A stretch of DNA of 38,999 bases. Source: CAZUDO01 sp964618895. Its GTDB lineage: Bacteria; Desulfobacterota; Binatia; DP-6. Below the pieces are notes generated by a model. The model ran no database searches. It saw only the letters and a list, made by a program, of their open reading frames with translations, and was not told the DNA's origin. Position numbers and translations under genes: made by a program. The DNA lies in the NCBI GenBank assembly GCA_964618895.1, contig CAZUDO010000076.1, positions 1-38,999 on the forward strand, written 5' to 3'. Below, one piece after another: positions 16,232-23,611 of this stretch; position 1 is the first letter of the stretch, and each line of letters begins with the position of its first letter.

Positions 16232-16761
16232 CCCTCCTCCGGCGCCGCGGGTTCACGATCGCGCTCCTCGTGGTCGTCGTCCTGGGCGCGCTCGCGTGGC
16301 GGTATCAGAGCACCCTCATCGGCGTCGGCGCGCGCTGGTATCTGCAGCGGATGGCCGCCGGCGACGGGTCGCTCGACCGCCGGCGCACGGCGGTCGCCGG
16401 CCTGCACCGCCTGCTGCTCATGCCTGCTCCCGCCGACGCCGTGGTGCCCGAGCTGTTTTCGGTGACCACGCTGCTCTCCGAGCGCCTCGCCAACGGCCAG
16501 GTGTCGCCGGCATGGGGTTTCTATCTCTACACCGCCTACGTACGCGACCTGGTGCGCGACCGTCCCGGGGCCGTTCCGCCCCGTGACCCGGCTGCGGTGC
16601 GTGCCGCGCTCGACCGCGAGATTGCGTTCTTCTCGATCCGGGCCCGACCCGACGTGCCCGGTGTCCGCTTCGCCGACTTCTTCGGCGGCGGCGGGGACAG
16701 CTACACCGCCGACGAGATCGAGGCGGCGGCGCGCGAGGGGCGGACCCTGCCCCTCCACTGA
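16228..16761 (+). CDS. Hypothetical single-pass membrane protein
   Basis: 177 residues from a GTG overlapping the previous stop (GTGA). It has one N-terminal transmembrane helix (GFTIALLVVVVLGALAW), then a soluble region with no motif I recognise, including YLQRMAAGDGSLDRRRTAVAG and FADFFGGGGDSYTADEIEAAA. Translational coupling to the upstream four-helix protein suggests the two act together. The alternative in-frame start at 16141 lies inside the upstream gene and lacks a signal-like N-terminus. Confidence 0.6.
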   Translation: MTLLRRRGFTIALLVVVVLGALAWRYQSTLIGVGARWYLQRMAAGDGSLDRRRTAVAGLHRLLLMPAPADAVVPELFSVTTLLSERLANGQVSPAWGFYLYTAYVRDLVRDRPGAVPPRDPAAVRAALDREIAFFSIRARPDVPGVRFADFFGGGGDSYTADEIEAAAREGRTLPLH

Positions 16762-16782
16762 ACCGGCCGAGAGTCACCACCC

Positions 16783-16814
16783 AATCCGACTTTACTCATG
16801 AGTAAAATTGGATT
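16783..16814. promoter_or_regulatory. 32-bp near-perfect palindrome around TTTACTCATGAGTAAA
   Basis: The core TTTACTCATGAGTAAA (16791-16806) is a 16-bp perfect palindrome. It extends to 32 bases (AATCC...GGATT) with two mismatched pairs. It is AT-rich in a GC-rich region and contains the ATG of the truncated ATPase frame. A dimeric repressor operator is the simplest reading. A terminator is less likely because the arms are AT-rich. Confidence 0.55.
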
Positions 16815-17328
16815 AGGCAAACGATGCCGTGCCCCGCGACATCGCCAAGCGTTACTTGCACCCGCCGAGCGGTGGCTCGCGATCCTGGAGAACCTCTACG
16901 TGTGCTTCCGCATCGCGCCGTTCGGTCCGCCGCGCATCCGCGCCGTGAAGAAGGAGCAGAAGCTCTACCTCTGGGACTGGTCGATGGTGGAGGGCCGTGG
17001 GGCGCGCTTCGAAAATCTGGTCGCATCCCACCTTCTCAAGGTGTGCCATTTCGTGGAGGACCGCGAGGGGTATCGGATGGAGCTGCGCTTCCTGCGCGAT
17101 ACCGACAAGCGCGAAGTCGACTTCGTCGTCCTTCGCGATCGTAAGCCGCTGTTCGCGGTCGAAGCGAAGACGGGCGACCGCGGCGTCAGCCCAGCACTCC
17201 GCTACTTCCGCCAACGCACCGCCATCCCCCGCTGGTATCAGGTACACCAGGGAACGAAGGACGCGATCGTCGACGGCGTGCGCATCCTGCCGTTCACGCG
17301 GCTCTGCACCGAGCTCGGCATCCCCTGA
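16798..17328 (+). pseudogene. Truncated AAA ATPase of the DUF4143 type (C-terminal domain only)
   Basis: The frame encodes ~176 residues. From RWLAILENLYVCFRIAPFG on it matches the C-terminal DUF4143 domain of AAA_14-type ATPases: YLWDWSMVEGRGARFENLVASHLL and the nuclease-like strand EVDFVVLRDRKPLFAVEAKTG. Full-length members are ~370-420 residues with an N-terminal Walker A/B ATPase, which is absent. A neighbouring frame has DIAKRYL just upstream, hinting at a small frameshift as well. The likely event is an internal deletion that joined the promoter palindrome and start to the C-terminal domain. The preserved ED-VEAK nuclease-like core could still be expressed. Confidence 0.65.
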
Positions 17329-17343
17329 CCCGCGCCGGGCGAC

Positions 17344-18573
17344 TCAGACCGGCAGATCGCCCGTCCCCCGGCGCGTGCTCCCGTCGCGCGTGTAGGCGGC
17401 GATCGTGCGCTGGGCGATGCGCATCTGGTGCACCTCGTCGGGGCCGTCGGCGAAGCGGGCCCAGCGGGCGTGCTGATACATGTGGGCGAGCGGGGTGTCG
17501 GTCGAATACCCGAGCGCGCCGTGCACCTGGATCGAGCGGTCGATGATGCGGCCGAGGGCGTTGGCGACGAAGTGCTTCGCCATCGACACTTCCGAGACGA
17601 AGTCGAGCTTCTTGTCGATGCGGTAGGCGGCGTGCAGCACCATGAGCTTCGCCTGGTAGAGCTCCATCGTCGAGTCGGCGATCATCCACTGGATGCCCTG
17701 CTTCTCCGCCAGCAACGAGCCGTGCGCGAAGCGCTTGAGCGACCGGTCGACCATCATGTCGAGCGCCGTCTCGGCCTGCGCGATCCACCGCATGCAGTGC
17801 GCCAGGCGGGCGGGGCCGAGCCGGTACTGCCCCAGCCGATGGCCCTGGCCGCGGCCGCCCAGGATGTTCTTGGCCGGGATGTGGAGGTTCTCGATGCGGA
17901 TCTCCGAGTGCCCGCTGCTGCCGTGCATCGTCTCCACCTCGCGCACGCGGGTCCAGCCCTCCGACGGGATGTCGACGAGGAAGCCCGTGTTCGCCGCCTG
18001 CGGCGTGTCGGGCGACTCCTCCGTGCGCGCGATCAGGATGGCGAAGGCGGCGCGGCGCGCGTTCGAGATGAACCACTTGTGGCCGTTCACGACCCAGTGG
18101 TCGCCCTCCAGCCGTGCCCGCGTCTGGATGAGTGTCGGGTCGGAGCCGGCGACCTCGGGCTCGGTCATCGCGAAGCAGCTCATGACGTAACCGTCGCAGA
18201 GCGGGCGCAGGTACTTCTCCTTCTGCTCGTCCGTCGCCCAGTGGAGGAGGGTGTGCATGTTGCCCTCGTCCGGCGCCTGGCAGTTGAGGACGAAGGGCCC
18301 ATAGTACGCCTTCGCGGCCTCGGCCTGCACCATGGCGAGATCCACGTGTCCCAGCCCCATGCCGCCCCATTCGGGCGGCATGTGCGGCAGCCAGAGTCCT
18401 GCGTCGCGTGCCGCCTTCCGCATGCCGATCAGGATCTGCAGGTACTCGGCGCGCTCGATCTGGTCGGGGTGCGCGAGCTGCGCCTCGCCGGGTTTCACCA
18501 CCGTGTCGATGAACTCGCGGACGCGCAGGCGGAGCTGCTCGAGCTCGGGGGACAGCGTGAAGTCGATGGCCAT
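17344..18573 (-). CDS. Acyl-CoA dehydrogenase (FadE2/ACAD10-11-like)
   Basis: A 409-residue FAD-dependent acyl-CoA dehydrogenase that would introduce the alpha-beta double bond into an acyl-CoA. Diagnostic segments are CFAMTEPEVAGSDPTLIQT (flavin/substrate loop), WFISNARRAAFAILIART, MHGSSGHSEIRIENLHIPAKNILG, and the C-terminal HGALGYSTDTPLAHMYQHAR and DGPDEVHQMRIA. The last places the FadE2/ACAD11 acidic residues. The start at 18573 (AIDFTLSPELEQLR) has AGGAGA about ten bases upstream; the open frame extends further but without homology. It stands alone, so the natural substrate (fatty, branched or aromatic acyl-CoA) is open. Confidence 0.93.
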   Translation of the reverse strand: MAIDFTLSPELEQLRLRVREFIDTVVKPGEAQLAHPDQIERAEYLQILIGMRKAARDAGLWLPHMPPEWGGMGLGHVDLAMVQAEAAKAYYGPFVLNCQAPDEGNMHTLLHWATDEQKEKYLRPLCDGYVMSCFAMTEPEVAGSDPTLIQTRARLEGDHWVVNGHKWFISNARRAAFAILIARTEESPDTPQAANTGFLVDIPSEGWTRVREVETMHGSSGHSEIRIENLHIPAKNILGGRGQGHRLGQYRLGPARLAHCMRWIAQAETALDMMVDRSLKRFAHGSLLAEKQGIQWMIADSTMELYQAKLMVLHAAYRIDKKLDFVSEVSMAKHFVANALGRIIDRSIQVHGALGYSTDTPLAHMYQHARWARFADGPDEVHQMRIAQRTIAAYTRDGSTRRGTGDLPV

Positions 18574-18709
18574 GGGAATCAGTCTCCTGCGATGATCGAA
18601 AGCGCCCGGTCGAACGGGCCGAGCGTGATGGGCGTCGGGGTCACGGTCCTGTCCGGATACTATGTGACGGGTCCCGGATGCCAATCCGGAGCGAGGAGTC
18701 GCCATCCAT

Positions 18710-18793
18710 ATGGGCACGCCTTATCGCATCGTCGGCATGCCCGGCTCGCCGTACAGCCGCAAACTGCGCTCCGTCCTCCGCTACCGTCGCATG
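18710..18793 (+). pseudogene. Glutathione S-transferase N-terminal fragment
   Basis: ATG 18710, preceded by GAGGAG at 18693-18698, opens MGTPYRIVGMPGSPYSRKLR, then SVLRYRRM. This is the thioredoxin-fold start of a GST, with the SPYSRK glutathione-site helix. After about 28 residues the similarity stops and the frame runs into the tail of the sulfatase gene on the other strand. The start and ribosome site are intact but ~200 residues are gone, which marks a deletion or insertion junction near 18794. The other bases between 18574 and 18857 hold only the divergent upstream regions. Confidence 0.6.
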
Positions 18794-18857
18794 CATGACG
18801 TGAGCGGAAGGCAGGCGTCGATCGGCCCGTGGATACGGAGACCTACCAGCGCTCGGG

Positions 18858-20285
18858 TCAACGCGTTGGCGGGGGCCCGGTGGCTGCCACCTCGAGTGCC
18901 CGCAGGCGCTCTTGGAGCGCGGTGATCGTGACGCGATACGCGAACTCGCCGGCCCGGTTGTCCAGCTCGTAGGGATCCCGCACGAGGTCGTACAGCTCGC
19001 TCTCACTACTGTCGTGGTTCTCAATGTACTTCCACGTCATCGTTCGCAACGCGTGATAGCGGGGCGCGCCCCCCAGGTCGAACCCTTCCAGCAGTACATC
19101 CTGGCGCCAGGGCGCCGCGCTTCCCGCCAGCAGCGGGACGAGGCTACGACCGTCGACGGGCGCCGGTGGCGTGATGCGGGCCAGCTCGGCCAGCGTCGGC
19201 GCGATGTCGATGGTGAGCGCCAGACGCGACTCTTCCCGGCCACCTGCCACCCCGGCCGGATACCGGATGACGAGGGGTACGTGCCCGCATTCCTCATATG
19301 CACAGTGCTTGCTCAGGAACAGGCGATGCTCCGCCCACGTGAACCCGTTGTCCGATGTGAAGACGAAGATCGTATTCCGGTCCTGACCGAGCTTCCGCAG
19401 CAGCCTGAGGATGCGCGCCACCGCGTCGTCGACCGCCTGGAGGGCTTCGAGCTGCTTCTGGCGGTGCACGTCGGCAACGGCCTCGAGCAGTGGGGTGAGC
19501 GGCGCCCGCTCACGAATCCACGAGGGCTTGTCGTTCACGTCGGGCTCGTTGAAATTGGGCGGGCGGAAGCGCGGCAGGTCGGCGAACATACCCACGTGGC
19601 GCGGGGCTGGTACGGAGACCAGCGCGGGGACCTCACCGTGTGGCGCATACGGCGTGAAGTGGACGAAGAACGGCCGGCCGCTCGCGACCGATCGTCGGAT
19701 GAACTGCAGCACGCGCCCGGCGAGCACGTCGGTCGAGTAGTCGGCCGGCATCGTGTCGTACGCGACCGTCCCCCGACGTTGCACGAGGGTGTAGTCGTAG
19801 AAGTGCTCGTACGCCATCGCCGCCCAGACGTTCCACCCCGGCGGGATGTACCATGACGGACTGTCCGGCGGCCCGAGCCCCCAGTAGCTGTTCATGTACT
19901 TCCCGAAGAACCCCGTCCGGTAGCCGGCCGCTTGCAGCCAGGTGGCAATCGTCGACCGATCCGCACCGATGAAGCCCGCCGCCCCGCCGTTCGGCGGCGT
20001 CAGCGTGACCACGCCGTGTCGATGGGCGTACAAGCCGGTGAGGGCGCTCGCCCGTCCGGGCGAACAGAGCGGCGTCGGTACGAAGGCGTTGGTGAAGGTG
20101 ACGCCTTCGCCGGCCAGCCGATCGCGTACGGTCGGCATGTGGGCGATCGTATCCGAGCGCTGATCGTCGGTCATGAGGAACACGATGTTCGGACGACGCG
20201 GGGCCGGCGCGGCGAACGACGGCGCCGCACACAGGAGTGCAGCGAGCATCGCGTGGGTGCGGAGAGCCGATTGGTGGGTCGTCAT
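18858..20285 (-). CDS. Exported sulfatase with formylglycine motif
   Basis: A 475-residue arylsulfatase-type enzyme; such enzymes hydrolyse sulfate esters. ATG 20285 gives a signal peptide (HAMLAALLCAAPSFAAPAP). The frame is open further upstream but without signal-like sequence. Metal ligands appear in PNIVFLMTDDQRSD (D40, D41) and FVFTSDNGFTWAEH. The nucleophile motif PLCSPGRAS at C74 fits C-[TSAC]-P-[SG]-R, where Cys is converted to formylglycine. FGKYMNSYWG and the C-terminal ELYDLVRDPYELDN are also typical. No sulfatase-modifying enzyme gene is in the window. It is divergent from a second superfamily member across 138 bases. Confidence 0.9.
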   Translation of the reverse strand: MTTHQSALRTHAMLAALLCAAPSFAAPAPRRPNIVFLMTDDQRSDTIAHMPTVRDRLAGEGVTFTNAFVPTPLCSPGRASALTGLYAHRHGVVTLTPPNGGAAGFIGADRSTIATWLQAAGYRTGFFGKYMNSYWGLGPPDSPSWYIPPGWNVWAAMAYEHFYDYTLVQRRGTVAYDTMPADYSTDVLAGRVLQFIRRSVASGRPFFVHFTPYAPHGEVPALVSVPAPRHVGMFADLPRFRPPNFNEPDVNDKPSWIRERAPLTPLLEAVADVHRQKQLEALQAVDDAVARILRLLRKLGQDRNTIFVFTSDNGFTWAEHRLFLSKHCAYEECGHVPLVIRYPAGVAGGREESRLALTIDIAPTLAELARITPPAPVDGRSLVPLLAGSAAPWRQDVLLEGFDLGGAPRYHALRTMTWKYIENHDSSESELYDLVRDPYELDNRAGEFAYRVTITALQERLRALEVAATGPPPTR

Positions 20286-20423
20286 GGTGCGGAGCCGGCG
20301 CGGAACTGTGCCCCCTACTAGCAGCACGGTCGTTCCGGACCAATCAGATTCGACGACCCGGGGATCGTCGACCTGCTGGCGCCGTGGAACGCGCCCCTGG
20401 TAAGAGTACACGCCCCGCAGGCC

Positions 20424-21818
20424 ATGGTCCCCCGCCTCCGCATAGCGTGTGCGCTGTTGCTCTGCTTGGCCCCGGCCTGTGGGTCGCCACCGCCGCCGAA
20501 CATCGTGCTCATCGTCGTCGACGCGTTACGGGCGGATCGGCTGGGTGTCTACGGCAACCCGCGGGGCTTGAGCCCGTTCCTCGACGAGCTCGCTGCTCGC
20601 AGTGTCGTCTTTCATCGGGCGTACGCCGTTTCCTCGTGGACGCTGCCGTCGGTGGCGTCCATCCTCACGTCGCGCTTCCCGTCGCAGCACGGCGTCACGT
20701 CGTTCGCAGCCCAACTCCCCGCTGGGGAGGTGACGCTCGACCAAGTCCTGCGTGCTGCGGGCTACCTGAGCGCGGCGTTCACGGCGAACCTGATGACCCA
20801 TCGGCTCGTGACCAGCTTCGATCACCGCGAGCAGCTTCTCCGCTCCGACACCAGCGAGCGCGAGATCCCGGGACGAGGAGTGGAGCTCAATCGGCAGGTG
20901 GCGCGGTGGCTGACCCGGATCCGGGAGTCGGGCGAGCCGGCGCGTCCCGTGTTCATCTACCTGCACTACATGGAGACGCACACGCCCTATGCGCCGCCCG
21001 AGGCGTTTCTCGCCAAGACGCAGCGCGGTGACCCGCCGGATGTCGGCTTCGCCGAGGCCACGATCGGAGTCGGCAACGGCCTCGGGATCGGCGATGAGGC
21101 ACGTCCCGCGGTCGAGGCGGTGTACGATGCCGAGGTCCTCGCCGTCGACGCGGCGGTCCGCGACCTGCTCGCTACGCTCGACCGGATGCAGATGGGAGGG
21201 AACACCCTCATCGTGTTGACATCGGACCACGGCGAGGCCTTCCGGGAGCACGGGTTCTGGTCCCACGGCATCAACTTGTACAATGAGATCCTCCAGGTCC
21301 CGCTCATCGTACACGTGCCAGGCGCCGAGACCCGCGTGGACGTCGACGCCGTGGTTTCGCTCGCCGACCTCGCCCCGACACTCGCCGAGCTGGCGGGCCT
21401 CCCCGTCCCGGCGCCCTTCGAGGGCGATTCGTTCGCGCGCTTGCTCGTCGCGCGCCGCTCGTGGAGTCCGCTCGGGCTGCTGATGCGCTGGCGGGCTCAG
21501 CGGCGCACCGCGTACAGCGAGGCCAACGTGAGCGAGGAAGACCGGCGGCTCCTGCGCGCGCTCATCTCGGGGCACATGAAGTTCATTGTGCATCCGGACG
21601 GGACGTCGGAGCTCTTCGATCTCGCGGCCGATCCTGGCGAGAAAACCCCGCAGCCGCTCGCGGAAGGCGAGTCGCTCGCCCGCATGCTCGACGCGCGCAG
21701 CGCGCGATTGCTGCGCCGCGCGTCTGCACGCGAGACCACCCCCCTCGACGAAGCGACGCGGCAGCGCCTGAAGGCACTCGGCTATGTCGCCGGTGAGGCG
21801 CGACCGCAGCCACCCTGA
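20424..21818 (+). CDS. Sulfatase-like alkaline-phosphatase-superfamily hydrolase without formylglycine Cys
   Basis: 464 residues with an N-terminal export signal ending at a Cys (LLLCLAPACGSPPPP), possibly a lipoprotein. The fold is clear: PNIVLIVVDALRADRLGVYG with metal Asp, LIVLTSDHGEAFREHGFWSHG with D and H ligands, HYMETHTPY, and ELFDLAADPGEK. Where true sulfatases have CxPxR, this protein has SSWTLPSVASILTS, so the nucleophile would be Ser or Thr. That occurs in phosphatase- or phosphonate-ester-type members and in unmodified sulfatase-like proteins. The substrate is thus uncertain (phosphate or sulfate ester). It ends with LKALGYV, a common tail in this group. Confidence 0.85.
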   Translation: MVPRLRIACALLLCLAPACGSPPPPNIVLIVVDALRADRLGVYGNPRGLSPFLDELAARSVVFHRAYAVSSWTLPSVASILTSRFPSQHGVTSFAAQLPAGEVTLDQVLRAAGYLSAAFTANLMTHRLVTSFDHREQLLRSDTSEREIPGRGVELNRQVARWLTRIRESGEPARPVFIYLHYMETHTPYAPPEAFLAKTQRGDPPDVGFAEATIGVGNGLGIGDEARPAVEAVYDAEVLAVDAAVRDLLATLDRMQMGGNTLIVLTSDHGEAFREHGFWSHGINLYNEILQVPLIVHVPGAETRVDVDAVVSLADLAPTLAELAGLPVPAPFEGDSFARLLVARRSWSPLGLLMRWRAQRRTAYSEANVSEEDRRLLRALISGHMKFIVHPDGTSELFDLAADPGEKTPQPLAEGESLARMLDARSARLLRRASARETTPLDEATRQRLKALGYVAGEARPQPP

Positions 21819-21836
21819 ACCCGGTCGAGCCCTGCC

Positions 21837-21962
21837 GTGATCGCTACGCGGCGGTCTCTGACGGGACTGCTCATGCAAGGCGCGTCCCTCGCAACCCCGC
21901 TCCTGGTGGGGGCAGTAATGAAGGTCGCCTACGACGGGCTCCTCGGGGGTCGCGCACGATGA
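21837..21962 (+). pseudogene. Possible C-terminal remnant of an MFS-type transporter
   Basis: A 41-codon frame reads GLLMQGASLATPLLVGAVMKVAYDGLL before a stop. It resembles the last transmembrane helix and the (A/V)xK(I/V)xYD tail of certain major-facilitator proteins. No upstream part exists here, because the sulfatase-like gene ends 19 bases before it. A chance hydrophobic frame is possible. Confidence 0.3.
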
Positions 21963-21978
21963 CCGGGACGGGCTGAGA

Positions 21979-22425
21979 TCACCCTCGTCGAGGGGGTTCC
22001 CGCCGCAGCGCGATGAGCGGCACGATGAGCGGCAACGCCGCGACGATATTGAGTTGAATGTTGAACGCCACGCCAAAATACGCCGAAGCCAACGTGTCGA
22101 AGAGGCACCACGTAAGCACCGACGCCGCAAGCGTCCACCATGCCCAGCCCTCGCCGCGGCGCACCGGCCAATGCGCCAGCGCCGCGATCGTGATCCCCCA
22201 GCCAGCCATTGTCGCGCCCAGAACCGCGTGGATCCAATGCTGATAGCGCCGGAGCGCTGGATCGGCGACCGCGTCCGACCAGAACGCCGCGTTGACACCG
22301 GCGCGAGCATCGGCGAACACCGCCGTGTCATACAAGAATACGAACGCGATTCCGCTGGCGGCGGTCAGCACGCCCGCCGCTGCAAGCGCGGTGCACCACA
22401 GGTTTCGGGAGCGGGGTGTCAACAC
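21979..22425 (-). CDS. Small membrane protein with four helices, function unknown
   Basis: 148 residues from a GTG preceded by GAGGG. Four hydrophobic segments are evident: TALAAAGVLTAASGIAFVFL, HAVLGATMAGWGITIAALAH, AWWTLAASVLTWCLFDTLAS and LNIVAALPLIVPLIAL. The motif RYQHWIHAVLGATMAGWGI is common in a family of uncharacterised bacterial inner-membrane proteins that I cannot name. It is complete, unlike the fragments on either side. Confidence 0.7.
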   Translation of the reverse strand: MLTPRSRNLWCTALAAAGVLTAASGIAFVFLYDTAVFADARAGVNAAFWSDAVADPALRRYQHWIHAVLGATMAGWGITIAALAHWPVRRGEGWAWWTLAASVLTWCLFDTLASAYFGVAFNIQLNIVAALPLIVPLIALRREPPRRG

Positions 22426-22434
22426 AAAGTACCC

Positions 22435-22640
22435 TCAAGGTCCGCCGCATCGGTTACGAAGGGAAGCCCGTCGCGCGGGCTCCCCATACGCCCCCGGGGC
22501 ACGTTTCGGCAAGGGTTCCTCTCCCCCGTGGAAGCTCGTCACCTCGAACTCGTTGCCGAACGGATCCACCAGCACCGCGGCCACGGCGGGGTAGTCGGAG
22601 TTCCCGATCCGGACGATCGCGATCAAGACCCAGATCGCGG
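22435..22640 (-). pseudogene. VOC/glyoxalase-superfamily C-terminal fragment
   Basis: The minus strand reads SDYPAVAAVLVDPFGNEFEV followed by TSFHGGEEPLP. The LVDPxGNEFEV strand is the metal-ligand Glu region that closes glyoxalase/bleomycin-resistance (VOC) domains. The expected preceding ~80 residues are missing, and upstream frames are low-complexity Arg-rich. It is a gene remnant, broken near 22640. Confidence 0.5.
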
Positions 22641-22724
22641 AACGGCTGGCGGCGTGCGGGCTGGGGCCGGTGTTCCTGCGGTGAGCCTGTATCCGGCGAT
22701 GCTGGACCGCGGGCCTGGCACGTG

Positions 22725-22877
22725 ATGCCCGCCCACATCGACGTCGTCGTCGAGGTCCTGCCGCCCGAGGCCTGCCCGGGCTGCGGCGGTACCGTGGGCA
22801 CCGAGCGCGTCGCCGTGCAGTACCAGGCCGACCTGCCGCCTGTGACGGCCTTCCGCCTCCACGCCGAGGCCGCGGGC
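22725..22877 (+). pseudogene. IS66-type transposase internal fragment
   Basis: The plus strand encodes AHIDVVVEVLPPEACPGCGG followed by TVGTERVAVQYQADLPPVTAFRLH. This is the zinc-finger segment of IS66-family transposases (…P..CP.CGG…ERV.VQYQ.DLPPV…), which precedes the catalytic core. Only ~50 residues remain. The stretch 22641-22724 shows no recognisable gene. Confidence 0.6.
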
Positions 22878-22955
22878 CAGTCGCGGCTTGACAGTCGGAG
22901 GCGTCCGAGTCACCTAGAGTGTGCACTCCATGCTGTTCACTTGGGGCGACAGAAT

Positions 22956-23198
22956 TTGAGAACCGCGACCGCCAAGGACCTGCGACACCGCGCGGGAGCC
23001 CTCCTCGCCGAGGTGCGCCGTGGACGTGAGGTCGTGATCACGTTTCGCGGTAAATCCGTTGCCGTCTTGGCACCGCTCGAGCGCCTCGAGCGGAAGAACG
23101 TCGAGCCGGTCGGGTTCGGTATGTGGCGTGGCCGGAGCGACATGCGGAGGGTAGCGCACTGGCTCGACGACCTGAGACGGCCGCGGCACGGACGGTAG
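22956..23198 (+). CDS. Phd/YefM-type antitoxin
   Basis: 80 residues from TTG 22956: RTATAKDLRHRAGALLAEVR, then RGREVVITFRGKSVAVLAPL. This is the Phd/YefM N-terminal DNA-binding fold (A-K-x-L...L..V..G..V.IT.RGKPVA.L.P). The C-terminal part (MWRGRSDMRRVAHWLDDLRR) would bind the toxin. The ATG at 22930 is out of use because its frame stops after nine codons. A TTGACA at 22888 and a small inverted repeat (TCGGAGGCGTCCGA) upstream could be promoter and operator. The gene overlaps the following PIN toxin frame. Confidence 0.78.
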   Translation: MRTATAKDLRHRAGALLAEVRRGREVVITFRGKSVAVLAPLERLERKNVEPVGFGMWRGRSDMRRVAHWLDDLRRPRHGR

Positions 23199-23554
23199 TC
23201 TTCGATACCGACGTTCTCGTCTGGTACTTCCGCGGCAGTGAGACGGCGCTGCGCTTCGTCGCGCGTGTACCGTCCGGGAATCGCGCCATCTCCTCGCTCA
23301 CGCTGATGGAGCTGCTTCAGGGCTGCCGCAACCATGCCGTCGTGGAGAACGTCCCGCTCGTGATCCATCCGGACGAGGCCGTTTCGCGGCGGGCAATCGA
23401 TCTGCTCGAACGGCACGCCATGCCCCACGGGCTACGCCTCGTCGATGCGATCATCGGTGCCACGGCCCTCGAGATCGGCGGCGTGCTGGCCACCGCCAAC
23501 GTCAAACACTACCGGCCGATCGCGACGTTGCCGCTGTTGGCCTTCCGGGCGTAG
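23123..23554 (+). CDS. PIN-domain (VapC-like) toxin
   Basis: The PIN fold is clear from TVVFDTDVLVWYFRG (first Asp), through AISSLTLMELLQGC (Glu) and GLRLVDAIIGATALEIG (Asp), to LATANVKHYRPI. VapC toxins are Mg-dependent RNases that cut tRNA or rRNA. The start is uncertain: GTG 23123 gives a long overlap with the antitoxin and an extra ~24 residues before TVVFDTD. The only other option is a CTG at 23159 behind GGAGGG. The toxin and antitoxin are certainly coupled. Confidence 0.82.
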   Translation: MAWPERHAEGSALARRPETAAARTVVFDTDVLVWYFRGSETALRFVARVPSGNRAISSLTLMELLQGCRNHAVVENVPLVIHPDEAVSRRAIDLLERHAMPHGLRLVDAIIGATALEIGGVLATANVKHYRPIATLPLLAFRA

Positions 23555-23611
23555 CCCCCAAGTCCGTGCCGGCCGGTGGCTGCGCGAACGGTTGGTTCTC
23601 TCATCACGCGG

